Shown here in pieces: positions 32,608 through 44,114 of a stretch of 64,000 nucleotides of DNA. The DNA is from Polytrichum commune (taxonomy: Eukaryota > Streptophyta > Polytrichopsida > Polytrichales > Polytrichaceae), in contig OX485809.1 of assembly GCA_950295325.1 (NCBI GenBank), positions 10,292,001-10,356,000 of the forward strand, in the 5' to 3' direction. The first letter of the stretch is position 1; each line of letters opens with the position of its first letter. Both the position numbers and the translations under genes were made by a program. The notes below the pieces were generated by a model that worked only from the letters and a program-made list of their open reading frames with translations, was not told where the DNA came from and made no database searches.

Positions 32608-35600
32608 GATGGAGCAAGTCTTTGGGGTTTGTACTCTCTTATAAACTGGAGCGCTTTTAGGGCAAACAACATCTTACCTCAAGCAGACAATCACATGGTT
32701 CGGAAACAATCTATTGTGAATCGTTTCCAGCACAAAAAAAATTGTGTTTAGTTGGATTTGTCACTGTTAAAGCCTCTTAAGTAAAATGGCATATGACTAA
32801 GCAGCTTTTGCGACAGACTCTGGTTAGCATCACTTTAACAAGCCTGCACACATTATCTTCCTTATGTACTTCCACGGTTGTGACAATATCATTCACGAGA
32901 AATCAGATGTGCTATGTGTGGTGACAAATTTTTTTCTACACAACAACAATTTGTTTGCTCTGAAAACTCACACTTTGATGCTGTTTATATACTGACAATG
33001 ATCTAAACAACACCACCTACCTATCAATTTACTAATTTGTTTAATATTATAGCTACAGTACTAACCTCATCAGCTCATTGACACTTGTATCTTGAAGTTG
33101 GACCTGTTGTGGCAATGCTCCACCTAACCTTGAGTAGGTATTGAACTTCATCCAACAATCTTCTACCATGCCCAGTCCTCTGTAACCTAATCCATCTGGA
33201 AGAACCTGATGTACTTGGAATTTCCAATGAAGACCGAAATTGGAAAAAGAGTATCAAAATTGGGAGAGACTGAGTGTAAAAATACCATGAACAATTTGAT
33301 GACCACGAGAGGTACAGAAAATTCCTCAAAACTATACCATTGAATAGCAGGGTATTTGCGAATGGTGTGGGTTATAGTTGGAACTTACATGATATGAAAC
33401 TCAACTCCAACTGCCCATTCAAAGTTTTTGGAATGGCTAATACCATCCTCCTTTTCAGCCAGTGGGGCTTTTGAGCATGGATTCTGGCATCTCAAAGGTT
33501 GCACACAAGAAAACAATTCCAACGGTTCCTTTTTTAGGTCCATGGACCGACCAAAAAGTATGCAAATATAAAGGACTTCATAGACCAATACAGGCACAAA
33601 ACTAAAGATCTTACATGCAACATTTCAAATTCAAGCAATTTTATAGTTAATTACCATGGTGCACCACAACAACAACATATATTGGACGGGAGAAAACCTC
33701 ATTTAGGTCACCACTACATAATTTGAACTCAACTATGGCTAGGACAATATGCATCATCTACGTCTTCAAAGAAATTTGAGACCAAAAAAAATTACTTACC
33801 CCTAGCTTAGCTCCATAAGTTCAAATTGGCCCCATTTTGTTACTTGTACATGCATGTATGTTTCACATACGCTCTCAAGAAGATTGGGACCAACAAGACT
33901 TCAATAGATGTTGAGTTCATAAAATCAATTTAAAGGTAGTCAATTTTTGCTAGCAGTCGGTATACATGCCACCTAACTTCTAAGTTGCCAAAATAATCAA
34001 GATTAGGAAGTTTGACCCCTTATAGTCCTTCAATCCTTAGAGGACTAACATTCATCTTAATAATTCAGGTTGTAGTGTTTCTCTTGTGTATCACAATATT
34101 CATTTTCTAATCGAATATTTGAGAGGCTATGCAACTTATTCAAAAATCAGGTAATAGAAGGAATTTTATGTATGATTTCATGTTTCATGGCCATTTGGAG
34201 TTGGTGAAAGTTGATCTTGATTATTGAACCAAGGAGTCACTTTTCTTTCTTTCTTTCTTTCTTTCTATCTTATATTTTGTTTTTATTCGGTGGCCAAGGT
34301 TTTTGTTGTTGAGTTGCATGTGAGATTTGTAGTGCAAACCTTAAGTAGCCTAGGGTCTACAGCTCGGACATGCTTATCCCAAGGCAACTAGCCATGTCTC
34401 TAGGTCATATAAGAAGTTCCCTAGGTAGCCTACACCACAACCTAGGCAACCTAGGGTCATGGAGTCTGCACAAGGAAACTTGCAAAGCATGGCACATTTG
34501 GTTTGTATCCCTAACTAGAGTTGAAATTAGCCTTCACGTGTATTTCATACATTGGCCGCCATTTCTTGACATCATATCAAAGCAACTGCAAATCAATTTT
34601 GACAATCCCCACCTTTTGAATTATTCTACAATGCTCAAAATTGAGGATATGGGGGAGCTTAGTATGCACTTATCCACTTTATGTTGGCACTTGGTAGGTG
34701 CCCACCTCAATTGTGTGTGACCTCAACTTAAATCCCAGTTGGTGACCCATTTTGGAACCCATGCATGGTTAGGCATTACCACAGAAATTGTAAAGAACAT
34801 GCATATAAGGTGCACATTGAACCCCTTTGACCTTTAAGGGTTTAGTGGACCATGTTACTTTGGTATATGGAAAGACCCAAATGTGGTTGCCATCTCATAT
34901 GACCTCAAAATCGGTGTTGAGAATATTTCTTCAATGGGACCCTGGGGGCTTTTGTTGCAAGAATCTTGATCTAATATTGACTTGTTACCGTACCACCGTA
35001 CTATTTTAGGCACTTTGCTTGCCAACATTAAAATTAAGTACATGCCACATCAAAATCTCGTACGTTCCAACAAACATTATATAACATGTGGCACCATCAC
35101 TTGAGAAAAAAAAGAAGCTTGTGTTGAAATCAAGAATTGACTACAATCAACCTCATTTATACTCCCTCTATTCTGGATTGGTATGTCTAATTTGAGGTGA
35201 TAATTTTGTTCCAAGTCAGTTTTCTAGAGAGGAAATTGAGACATGGATGCATAGCTATATATATATAACTCTAATTTTGTGATTCATTCATTGGTGAAAG
35301 TTTGATCCTTCAATATTTTTGCATATTGTTCCTAAACAACGCAATTTTTGGTTTGTTAAAATTCTTTTTCACTTTTCAACAATACTTTTGGATAAAACTT
35401 ACAGTATGTTAACTTTGATAACCACAATGGAGCACAAATTTTCTTGGGACAAAGTTTTTTATACTCTTATTGTCACATAGTGAGTACAACTAACAACACT
35501 TGAAACACAAGTATTTGCTTTTATTTCTAAGAATTATTTCCTTATTTCCGAACTTATCAAAAGTCCGGTATTACCTAAATACCAATCCAACTATACTTGC

Positions 35601-35894
35601 TTTGTAAAGTTGCAAGGGTGCACAAATTGCACATAATGCATAGGCCTTAAAGGTTGCATATTTACCAAATTATTGTAGGAAATAATTACACTAGACAATC
35701 CACTTGAAAAAAATGGAGTATATTGCTATGATGTATGGTACATAATATTGTCTTAGATAAAAAGATGTCTCAATCCAATCTGGCATTTATTTGTCACATT
35801 CATTGTGTGTCATTGTGGATTTTGGAGCATAGAAATATGATTTAAAAGAAAGAAAGAAAAAAAGAAAAACTACTTGTTTGAAAATAATAATGCA
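32608..35894. other. Intergenic, no gene seen
   Basis: Contains the E2 3' flank. A (CTTT)n microsatellite lies at about 34,238-34,265. No coding frame longer than about 115 codons and none with recognisable motifs or splice support. Confidence 0.4.
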
Positions 35895-36320
35895 AAACAA
35901 AGAAAACGATAGAACTGTGAGGCTCTGTCTTTTTACTATGAAAGACTGCAATTGTAGTTGTCCACTTTGCTCATGCCAGTCCATAATTATTTACTTTATC
36001 TATAACCAAAATTTTCTTGGATTTTGTGCACCTTCTTCCCAAATGCGGGTTAACGACTGAAGCTACTCATTTATCACCAGAAAATTCTAATATAAATAAT
36101 TAACAACTACCAAAATAACTAGAGTTAACTACAGTTTTTTCAATACATTTTAGGGAGCAACTATAATTAACTAGACATATATAACTATAATTAGCATCCA
36201 CATTAAATTAGTTGGACCCAAAATAGAAAGAACAAGTAACGTCCAAGTGTGAACGCAAAGTGGTTGGGAAATTTGCTCTTGAAACAAAGAAGTTGATGCA
36301 TAGTCTCTGTCCTATAGACA
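35895..36320 (+). repeat. Dispersed 0.4-kb repeat, copy 2
   Basis: Same family and orientation as 24,785-25,208 (GAAAACGATAGAACTGTGAG through AACAAGTAACGTCCAAGTGT to TAGTCTCTGTCCTATAGACA). It forms an inverted pair with the next copy. Confidence 0.65.
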
Positions 36321-36664
36321 AACCCAACAAACTAGTTGAGAAAGAAAGAGGCTACAATAATATAATGGAAACCCCACGTGTTCCTAATTTGAGCAAGCAT
36401 TCCTACATTGAAGCAAACAATCGTGTTTCGTGTGTACATATATAGGGGTATCAATCATGAAATTTACACATAATGAAATTTTATACATCCAACTCTATTG
36501 GCGAGCCAAATGATAGAAATGACAAAATCTAGCATTAGATGTGGATTACATCGTGTGTCGTAAACATGTTTAGTTGCATGCATATTGTGTAATTTGCAAA
36601 AATATACATCTATAAAAGTGGTGTTTCTCAAAGTAGGTATATTTAGGGTTCCATCATATTCTTT
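36321..36664. other. Spacer between inverted repeat arms
   Basis: About 340 bp of AT-rich sequence that would form the loop of the inverted repeat. No gene. Confidence 0.4.
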
Positions 36665-37035
36665 TATTGGCTCTGTCTATAGGACATAGCAGATTTCCTA
36701 ACCACTTTGCGTTCACACTTGGACGTTTCTTGTTCTTTCTATTTTTGGCATTTTATTTATTTATTTAATGTGGATGTTAACTATAGTGTTATATATATAG
36801 AGAGTTAATTATAGTTTCTCCTAAAATGTATTTAAAAACTCCTAGTTAAGTATAGTTATTTTGGTAGCTTCAATCGTTGACCTACATTTGAGAAAATGAT
36901 GCACAAAATTCAAGAATGTTTTGGTTAAAGATATAGAAAATAGCCATGGACTGGAATGAGCAAATTGGACAATTACAATTGTAGTCTTTCATAAGAAAGG
37001 ATAGAGCCTCACGGTTCTACCGTTTCCTTGTTTGT
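36665..37035 (-). repeat. Dispersed 0.4-kb repeat, copy 3 (inverted)
   Basis: Reverse-complement copy of 35,895-36,320 with a short deletion near its start: ACACTTGGACGTTTCTTGTT corresponds to AACAAGTAACGTCCAAGTGT, and GAGCCTCACGGTTCTACCGT to the opposite end. Confidence 0.65.
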
Positions 37036-39222
37036 CTTCAAAAAAGTAATTGTTTTTGCGTTATCATTTTTGAAGTAAGTCTTTTGTCCACATTTACTTA
37101 AATCTTAGTTTTTGACATCACTAGCTAAACATGAGATACATGTAGCTTGAATGCACGTTTTAATGTATGCCCAACCCACATTTGGCCTCTTGGGCACTTA
37201 GAGATCTACATTTGGGTCCTCTAAACGACCTCCCTATAGAAGCCCAAAATTAGAAAGATCGAGGTATAAGCCATGGTCTCAACCCTTGAAGGGATTAAGG
37301 GCTCAATGATCGACTCGTATAAAAACCTTTCCTACAATTGCTCCCCAAATCTTATATCAATTGATTTCTTCATTTATGGGTTCAAACTTTATTTGATAAA
37401 TTATCTAGAGTCCATGGGAACACATTGATGATCAACATTTGAAGTATATGTTTTCATCCAAAGGCATCCAAACATGCATTTGGACTCAAATCTTCAATTA
37501 CATTAAAGTCTTCAACCATATTTTTCTTAGCTGGGTGGATAAACACCCCCCCCCCCCCATGATTGACACAATTGACTAGAAATGGGAAGTATGTAACTCA
37601 TAGACACTAAATTTTGTTCAAGTCACGGCCTATATATAGAGGCCTTTCGGATGCTTGGTTGTGGGTTTAACCCCCTTAAAACCAAGTCCAAATGAGGTTC
37701 CAAACACTCCATTGGCACTCATTCCGCACACAAGACCTCACGTAATGCTTGCTCCAAGCCATGGACCAAATCGACTGCTACTAACTTACTTTGTTGCAAC
37801 TACTTGTCAAGTCTTGCATGAGTTGTTGACTTGATCAAACGACCCATTTCAAGTACCTTGTTAAGCTAGCTAGGCCCCGATTGTCATGGGTTTCTTGAGC
37901 TTCAAGGATAACATGTATAAGGAGGCGTGCACTCTACATATTTGTCGCTACTACACAATTTGTGCACTTTCACCATCACTCCACATACCGATTGTTTAGA
38001 CATGCTTTCTCCTCCTTTGCTCCATGGTTGCTAATATATTTGTCATTATTTAGCTCCTCCCCCCCCCCCCCCTCTCCCCCAAAAAAGAGGTCTGTTAATG
38101 TTCTCATACCTTGCCATCATCTCATTCTCATTCTCATTCTCATTCTCACGATGTACTTTTGATGTAGTTCATTTTGTGCCAGAGTCTTCAAGTTCACAAA
38201 AGAAAGGAGGCAATAGGTTCATGTTCCAATTTTTGTCTAGAGCAATTCTCTTATAAAAGGGATTCAATCTCAAGTTGTTGAGATATAGGATTGTGTGTGC
38301 GTAGAGTTGTCTGGATTTGAAGTAGAAGATAGAATTTAGAGGGTTTTTTTTAACATTGTGCATTGACTTATCTAGCTTTGAAGTAGAATATAGAACTTAG
38401 AGGGTTTTTTTTTACATTATGCGTCGACTCATCTAAGCAACACAACTCACTTGGTGAATTCCAAGTGTTTTTTTTTGTAGCAAAGATGCGTGAACTTCTT
38501 CTTGTTGTGTTTTAGAAGCATTTCGATTAGCACATGCTAGACGTTAAGCTGCAATCATCAATAGGCCCAGAATTCATGTGCATTGTTGACCTGTCATCAG
38601 GTGTTGATTAGTCCATGTTTGCCAGAGATATCACACCCAATTCTGTTTGAGATTTTATGCCGGTTAGTCAACTCTCTCGTATCTATTACATTATAACCTA
38701 TTTGGAGAAGAATCAATCTTTGTTTCTCATGAACAATCTTAGTCAATTGAACTTTGATTCTAGGAAAAAAAAAACCTCCGACGCAAAATCCTGATTTCAT
38801 TTTAGAATGGGTCTCAAGTGATTGGGGGAAAGGGAGCAGGGTTCACTACAGTAATTAGAAACAGAGCACTTTCCATAGGTTGCTACCTAATGTTACGCCT
38901 AGGAGACTCATCGATCATCCTACACCTTGAAATATTACAGAGGAGAATCAATTGATTATAATCATGTGTTTGTTAAGAAAAAAATACAATTTTTTTGTAC
39001 GTGTAGTTTGGATTATCTCAAAATTTCAATTCATGTGTGCATCATTAGTTTATAGTTTGGTTAGTCCGTATCACACATGCCCCCCCACTGAAAAGTGGCA
39101 ATAATCCGTGCACGAAGAGGTTCTTCTTTCATGCTGCTTGTCTCCCTAGAAAATCGACTTCTACATCTATTTGTGGTAGATCAAGAAACCGTATTGTAGA
39201 CTGAATTTTTTGTTCTGGATAG
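37036..39222. other. Intergenic, no gene seen
   Basis: Contains cytosine runs near 37,544-37,558 and 38,058-38,072, a (CATTCT)n tract near 38,122-38,148, and a roughly 65-bp tandem duplication at about 38,310-38,430 (TTGAAGTAGAA.ATAGAA.TTAGAGGGTT twice). No gene supported. Confidence 0.4.
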
Positions 39223-40222
39223 ATGGCAAGCGCAAATGATGAGGATGAGGATGTATGGCAAGATGGGTCGATGCGCCTGTCACGGGCTAATTCGGCCACA
39301 AATGGAAGCTCCGGATATTTGACGGCAACTGATGGAAGTGCGTCGGATTCGAGCAGCCATAAGGTGGGAAGAAGAGGAGGAGGAGGAGGAGGAGGAGAGG
39401 TATCGACCCCCTCCACGACCGCGAATTCGAGACTCACGAAACCAGGAGAAGCATCGACGCCCGCCACGACGGCGAATTCGACACTCACGAAACCAGGAGA
39501 AGTATCGACGCCCTCCACGACGGCGAATTCGACGCTCACGAAACCAGGAGAAGTATCGACGCCCTCCACGACGGCGAATTCGACGCTCACGAAACCAGGA
39601 GAAGTATCGACCCCCTCTCCGTCAGCATCGAGGCGCACGAAATCAGGAGAAGTATTAACCCCTTCCACTTCCGCTGCTTCGAGGCGCACGAAATCAGGAG
39701 AAGCGGTGACCCCTTCCACTTCCGCTACTTGGAGACACACGAAGTCGGGAGTAGTACAAGTCCCCTCCACGTCAGGTTCAAGGCGCACGAAACCAGGAGA
39801 AGTGTCGACCCCATCCACGGTCGCCGCTGCGAGGCGCACGAAATCGGCAGACGTTTCGACGCCCTCCACGTTGGCTTCGAGACGCACGAAATCGGACACC
39901 CAGCGAGTGATTCCGACCTCACTGTATGCTTCGAAGCGCATCCAAAGGCTCGCGAAGCAGAGGAGTGAGTTCGTTGGCAGCGAGCTCGAGTTCGAGATCG
40001 AAGCCTCGAAAGACCACTGGAGTGAGCTGAGCCCCGAATTGCTTAATGGCGCGGTTGCAGAACAAGACTTGAAGAAGGCTCAACAACAACAACAACAAAA
40101 CCGAAGCGGCGCCGTAGACAACGGTCGAGTCGACGGGAAGAATGCCAAGCCTCGCTCATGTGGCCGAGTGGTGAAGGAGTTTTGTGGACATCTGCGTATT
40201 GTGAGCCGGAAGAAAAATGACG
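39223..40222 (+). CDS. Ser/Thr-Pro/Lys-rich tandem-repeat exon, possible N-terminus of the downstream kinase
   Basis: A long plus-strand frame starts MASANDEDEDVWQDGSMRLS. From about residue 57 to 225 it carries ten units of 16-17 residues, typified by KPGEVSTPSTTANSTLT (51 bp), decaying to KSGEVLTPSTSAASRRT. It then becomes more ordinary (KRIQRLAKQRSEFVGSELEF, HWSELSPELLNGA, a run of seven Gln, CGRVVKEFCGHLRIVSRKKN). The repeats are basic, rich in STPST-type phosphoacceptor sites and probably disordered. The frame stays open to 40386, but the tail after about 40,222 is AT-rich and intron-like. A phase-1 donor at 40,222/40,223 would fit the kinase acceptor at 43,152, giving 653 aa. The donor (GTCGGC) is weak, so the fusion is tentative. 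The minus strand is also open and Val/Asp-rich. Confidence 0.45.
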
Positions 40223-42325
40223 GTCGGCAACTCTCCCTTCTCAATTTCTATGCTTCTAATGAACTCATGATGAATTGCTATATTCTTGTTTCATGGAGAG
40301 AAACTACCATTGTCATTTTTTTTTATGAACAATTTTTGAATTTTGATTATGTTCTTAACTCGTATAGGTGTAAAACGTCCCCCTAATGTCCCAAACGGTA
40401 TTTTTGTTTTCAAAACGATCGGATCTTGCTCCAAAATAGGTGTTCTTTCAACAAATTTTGTTTTTTTCCTTCTTCTATAGGTACAAATTTGAATTATCTC
40501 TTCACTTCCAAATGCTTGATCGTTATTCTTTACTTGTATTTCATAGAATGCTTGCGACTCAATATATGGGCACTTTGAAACCCTGGTTGTATGGTTCTGC
40601 TGATCTAGAAAAATATCATGTTGGTTGAAATAGTGTTGGGATAAGTTGTAGGCTCATTTTAGCTAATCCTTTGGGATACTTTGATCGCTTTGGGATTTTG
40701 TCATGCTTGCAACTTTCCACAAATACATAGTATCATTACTTCTAATCAATCTTATCAATTTTATCATAGAAAGAATCGGTTTGATGAGATTCTTGATGAC
40801 TTTTCAAAGTTTTCAATCCTAAGACTTTTAGACATTATAGGAGGATCAATTTTTATTTTTATTTAGTTTTAATTGTATGAATGTGATCCTTTAATGTTGT
40901 AATAACATTTAAAACCTCTTAGAGAAATAATTCTATAAAAAAAAACTCTTAGAAAATTATTTACCTCTCAACATATAGGTGCTACAAATAATTGCCACCC
41001 CAAGGGTCGTCATGTCTCTAGAAATAAAGTAGGGTTTAGGTTTTTAGGGTTTAGGCGCCCATCCTAATGTGGAGAGTGACGTACAATGATCCCTAATGCA
41101 TAGGTACATCCAGTTGTGACATGTTTGTACTTGGAAGGAACAACATTGTAGATTATCTATGAGTTTCACTCGAACAAGAATTCATAAGATATAATTTACT
41201 TCGACTCCAAAAAAGACAAGTTCAACTCTTATATTTTTCCTCAAAATTCTGCTAATATGGTCATGTAGTTGTATCATTATTCTATAATCAAACCTTTGCA
41301 TATGTTTATGTTCTCAAACTGTTCACAATAGGTGCACTCACTTTTAGCCTCATAGAGGGTCCCACATGTGAGATAAGGATTTTTTTTAAAGTGGGGCACT
41401 AGAAGCGGAGGAAAAAAACAACCTCGTGTAGGGCATTGCTTTAGTAAATCATGTGAGGCATGGAGAGAAAGCCCCACTTGTAGGTGATGTTGAAATGGCA
41501 TGAGGATAGTTGCTTGTAGCAAGAATGGGGTATATGACTATGAAGTAGGTGGGCACTACAATACTTAGTTGGTTCTTGAGAAATGGAAGGCAGTTGTAGG
41601 CACCCATATTAGAGAGCAACCTTCTTCAAGAGGAATTTTCCTTTGCACTTGTGCAATCTCAAATTTGCATTTGAACCACATGGTTGGGGGTCACTTTATT
41701 TTTGTCCTCCAAAAGATCGTTAATGGGGTTTGGGGTTAAAAATTGAGTTTTTGGGTGGATTTGGATTCCTCTTGATGTGCAAATTTGTCTGCCACATACA
41801 ATTGATTCGACCATATTGATTTAATGGTTGGATATATGCTCAATTGCCCAAAGCGCTAGAAATAGGTGTTGCTTTTACTACCAATATGAATCAAGTTGGT
41901 CCTAGTCATAGATCAACATCAAATTGGGCACTCTTTGAGAGTATGCGTAAGCATCCCCAACAAACTATGGGTTTAAAAATGTGTTTCTTTTGGATTTGGG
42001 TCCCTCATGTATTTAATCTTTCACATGCAAATTGATCCTAAGCGATTCTAGCGTGCAAACATGAATAGCATGAATTAAGAAAAGAAATGGTTGGGGTCAT
42101 GATCATAGCACTCTTTAAACAAACCCACATTGTTTTGTGATCCCGCAGAATAAGAAACCGAACATTGTGTTTGACTAAAACCTTTGATATGCCTAGATTT
42201 TGAAATTTAGACTTAATTTTAGAAAAATGTAGGTCACGACCATAATTATATATATATATATAGGTGGTGTTGAAAAATGTTATGACAAGATTCACTAACA
42301 CAAATAGTGGTTCTTTGGGAATTTA
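40223..42325. other. Possible intron or intergenic DNA
   Basis: AT-rich. A good-looking 3' splice site (TTTTTTTCCTTCTTCTATAG, ending at about 40,481) precedes a short open frame, but no onward exon is evident. No other gene supported. Confidence 0.35.
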
Positions 42326-42721
42326 GGGCGAGTTTTCATGTAGGCTACTCGCCCACCATATTCTAGTGTGAATAAGGACAAACCCATCCAAATGTAGAGG
42401 GAGTCTCATGGGGTAGGATATCGATTCGTATGTGCCAAATGCTACTCCCATCTTTTGAACTCCGGGCCCATCTACTAACCTCCTCCTCCTTCCAAAAGAA
42501 AAAAAAACTTCAATCCTTCTGTGACCGGCACTTGTAGGTTTAAGATCCTTTAGTGAGGGCATAGATGTCTAGTAGCCCATATCTATGGCCCTTTATATTC
42601 TAAAGGCCCACCAAAATGTGGTTGAATGCCGGCTTGCGCTTAACTATATGCAAACACCTCCAACCCATTATTATTTAGAATCTAGAATCTAGAGGATGAG
42701 AGGCCTCCATGAAAACTCACC
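42326..42721. mobile_element. Tourist/PIF-Harbinger-like MITE
   Basis: Flanked by TTA at 42323-42325 and 42722-42724. Left end GGGCGAGTTTTCATGTAGGC; right end is the near complement (GCCTCCATGAAAACTCACC). About 396 bp, non-coding. Part of its left half resembles the short element at 20.15 kb. Confidence 0.75.
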
Positions 42722-42742
42722 TTAGGAAGATGACCTTAGCTA

Positions 42743-43107
42743 CACTAAACATGATATTTAGTGTCACCAATTCTAATTCTCTTGCTCAATACTAACTGTG
42801 AACTGCGGTGTAGTGTGATCATTAACACTAAATGTTATTCCAACATTATTTGTCATTCCTTGATGGGAATTACAGATTTACAATGTTGCAATTACTGTCA
42901 CTTACCAAATATCAATCATCCATGACAATATTTCATCACAAGTTGCTAACAAGAAAAGTAGGGTTTTGACCAATGGATGAACTCATCCATCATCCATGAC
43001 AATATGTGGTCACTTATTCATAAGAAATGCCATCCAAAAAGTTACCATAGTGATATGAAATACCATATGCCGCTACTGTAGTGTAGTTACAACTATCATA
43101 TTTAGTG
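42743..43107. mobile_element. MITE with CACTAAA/TTTAGTG ends (copy D), next to the kinase exon
   Basis: Begins CACTAAACATGATATTTAGT and ends ACTATCATATTTAGTG, with TA on both flanks (42741-42742 and 43108-43109). The interior matches copies A and C. It starts about 20 bp after the TTA-flanked MITE and ends 45 bp before the kinase exon's AG acceptor. Confidence 0.75.
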
Positions 43108-43152
43108 TAGTGTAGTGTAATCTAGTGTTGTTTGTTTGTTTGTTATAAACAG

Positions 43153-44114
43153 GGGACCCAACAAGCAACCGGGCGGTGTTCGAAACTCTCCGAAAGAACC
43201 CGCAGTGGGCGAAATTCTTGGAGCCATTCGGCAGCGATGGCACTGTTTCCGCTTCCGCACGCAAGATGGCGGAGGGAGCGCAGGCGGAGATTTACGATTC
43301 CTCCAGATTTACGGTCCACAAGGTCTTCAAGTCGCCCCATTCGCTTCGCGATTTGCACGAGCAATGGCCGCACGGCATGCTCCTCAAAGGGAAGCAGATA
43401 TACTCCATGGCACACGCACTCGGGCTCGAGATCCCAGTATCGATCTCGGAGATGATGCCTTCAATGTCCTCGGGTACCTACTTCCACGAATTGAACACTG
43501 CGGGGAGTTTTGGTGGGGTTTTGTTGGAAGACGGGAGGTTTGCACTTGTGATGAAAAAATACGACGGTGACCTACGCACTCTCATCGACGCCCGTATGCT
43601 ACAAAACGGCAACCAAGGACCCCCATTCGGCTATGAGACGGCGAAGTGGATGATGCGCCAAATTGCGGTTGGGATGAACGGCTTGCATAGGGACCGCATT
43701 GTGCACCGCGACTTGAAGGCGTCGAATGTGCTATATGAGGTGTCGGGGGTTGGGGGAATTGACCTTGTGGTCGCCGACTTCGAATGCTCCGCTAGGGTTT
43801 TGGGCACCGGGTTTTGGAGAGCGCCGGAGATTTTGAAGGCGCTCCCGGATGTCCCGGCGCACGCATTCAGCGAGAAGTCGGATGTATATAGTTATGCTAT
43901 GACTTGCTATGAAATTTTGACTGGATGCTTGCCTTTTGAGAATCAGCTGACGTCTGAGGTGGGGGTGGTGGTTCGTGAAGGGCAGAGGCCGGAGTTGCCG
44001 GCCTATGTCGAGCCATCGGTGAGAGATTTGATAGCAAGTTGCTGGCAAGAGAATCCTGCGAAACGGCCCTCGTTTGGAGTTATTTTGAAGACATGGCGGG
44101 AGATTTGTGTGTAA
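43153..44114 (+). CDS. Atypical protein kinase, catalytic exon
   Basis: The frame DPTSNRAVFETLRKNPQW to the TAA at 44112-44114 is open for 319 codons. It follows an AG acceptor at 43,151-43,152, and a stop at 43,146 rules out plain upstream extension; the first in-frame ATG lies within the fold (KMAEGAQAEIY). Visible kinase motifs: FTVHKVFK (VAIK lysine), IVHRDLKASNVL (catalytic loop, Asp and Asn present), VVADFECSA (DFG replaced by DFE), GFWRAPEIL (APE), KSDVYSYAM, and ENPAKRPSF (subdomain XI Arg). The glycine loop is poor (AEGAQAEIY), and only about twelve residues separate DFE from APE. It resembles plant Raf/TKL-type kinases at the C-lobe. Metal binding may be weakened, so activity is uncertain. 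The N-terminus must lie in an upstream exon, possibly 39223-40222. Confidence 0.8.

Noticed and set aside
6470-39658. Possible relationship between the two 51-bp coding repeats (both contain PGE and CCAGGAGAAG)
   Set aside because: Apart from that short word the units do not align, and 51-bp units are not rare. I treat it as coincidence.
39129-39941. Minus-strand 270-codon frame rich in SPGFVSVEFAVVEGVDT repeats
   Set aside because: It arises because the 51-bp repeat is free of stops on both strands. The plus strand has ordinary flanking protein sequence and a plausible splice donor.
40440-40628. Short exon after the TTTTCCTTCTTCTATAG acceptor (KFELSLHFQMLDRYSLLVF)
   Set aside because: It stops after about 50 codons, has no family resemblance and no compatible upstream donor that improves the gene model.
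43143-43415. Minus-strand and alternate-frame reading frames across the kinase exon
   Set aside because: They are shadows of the kinase frame, which alone carries the HRD, APE and other kinase motifs.
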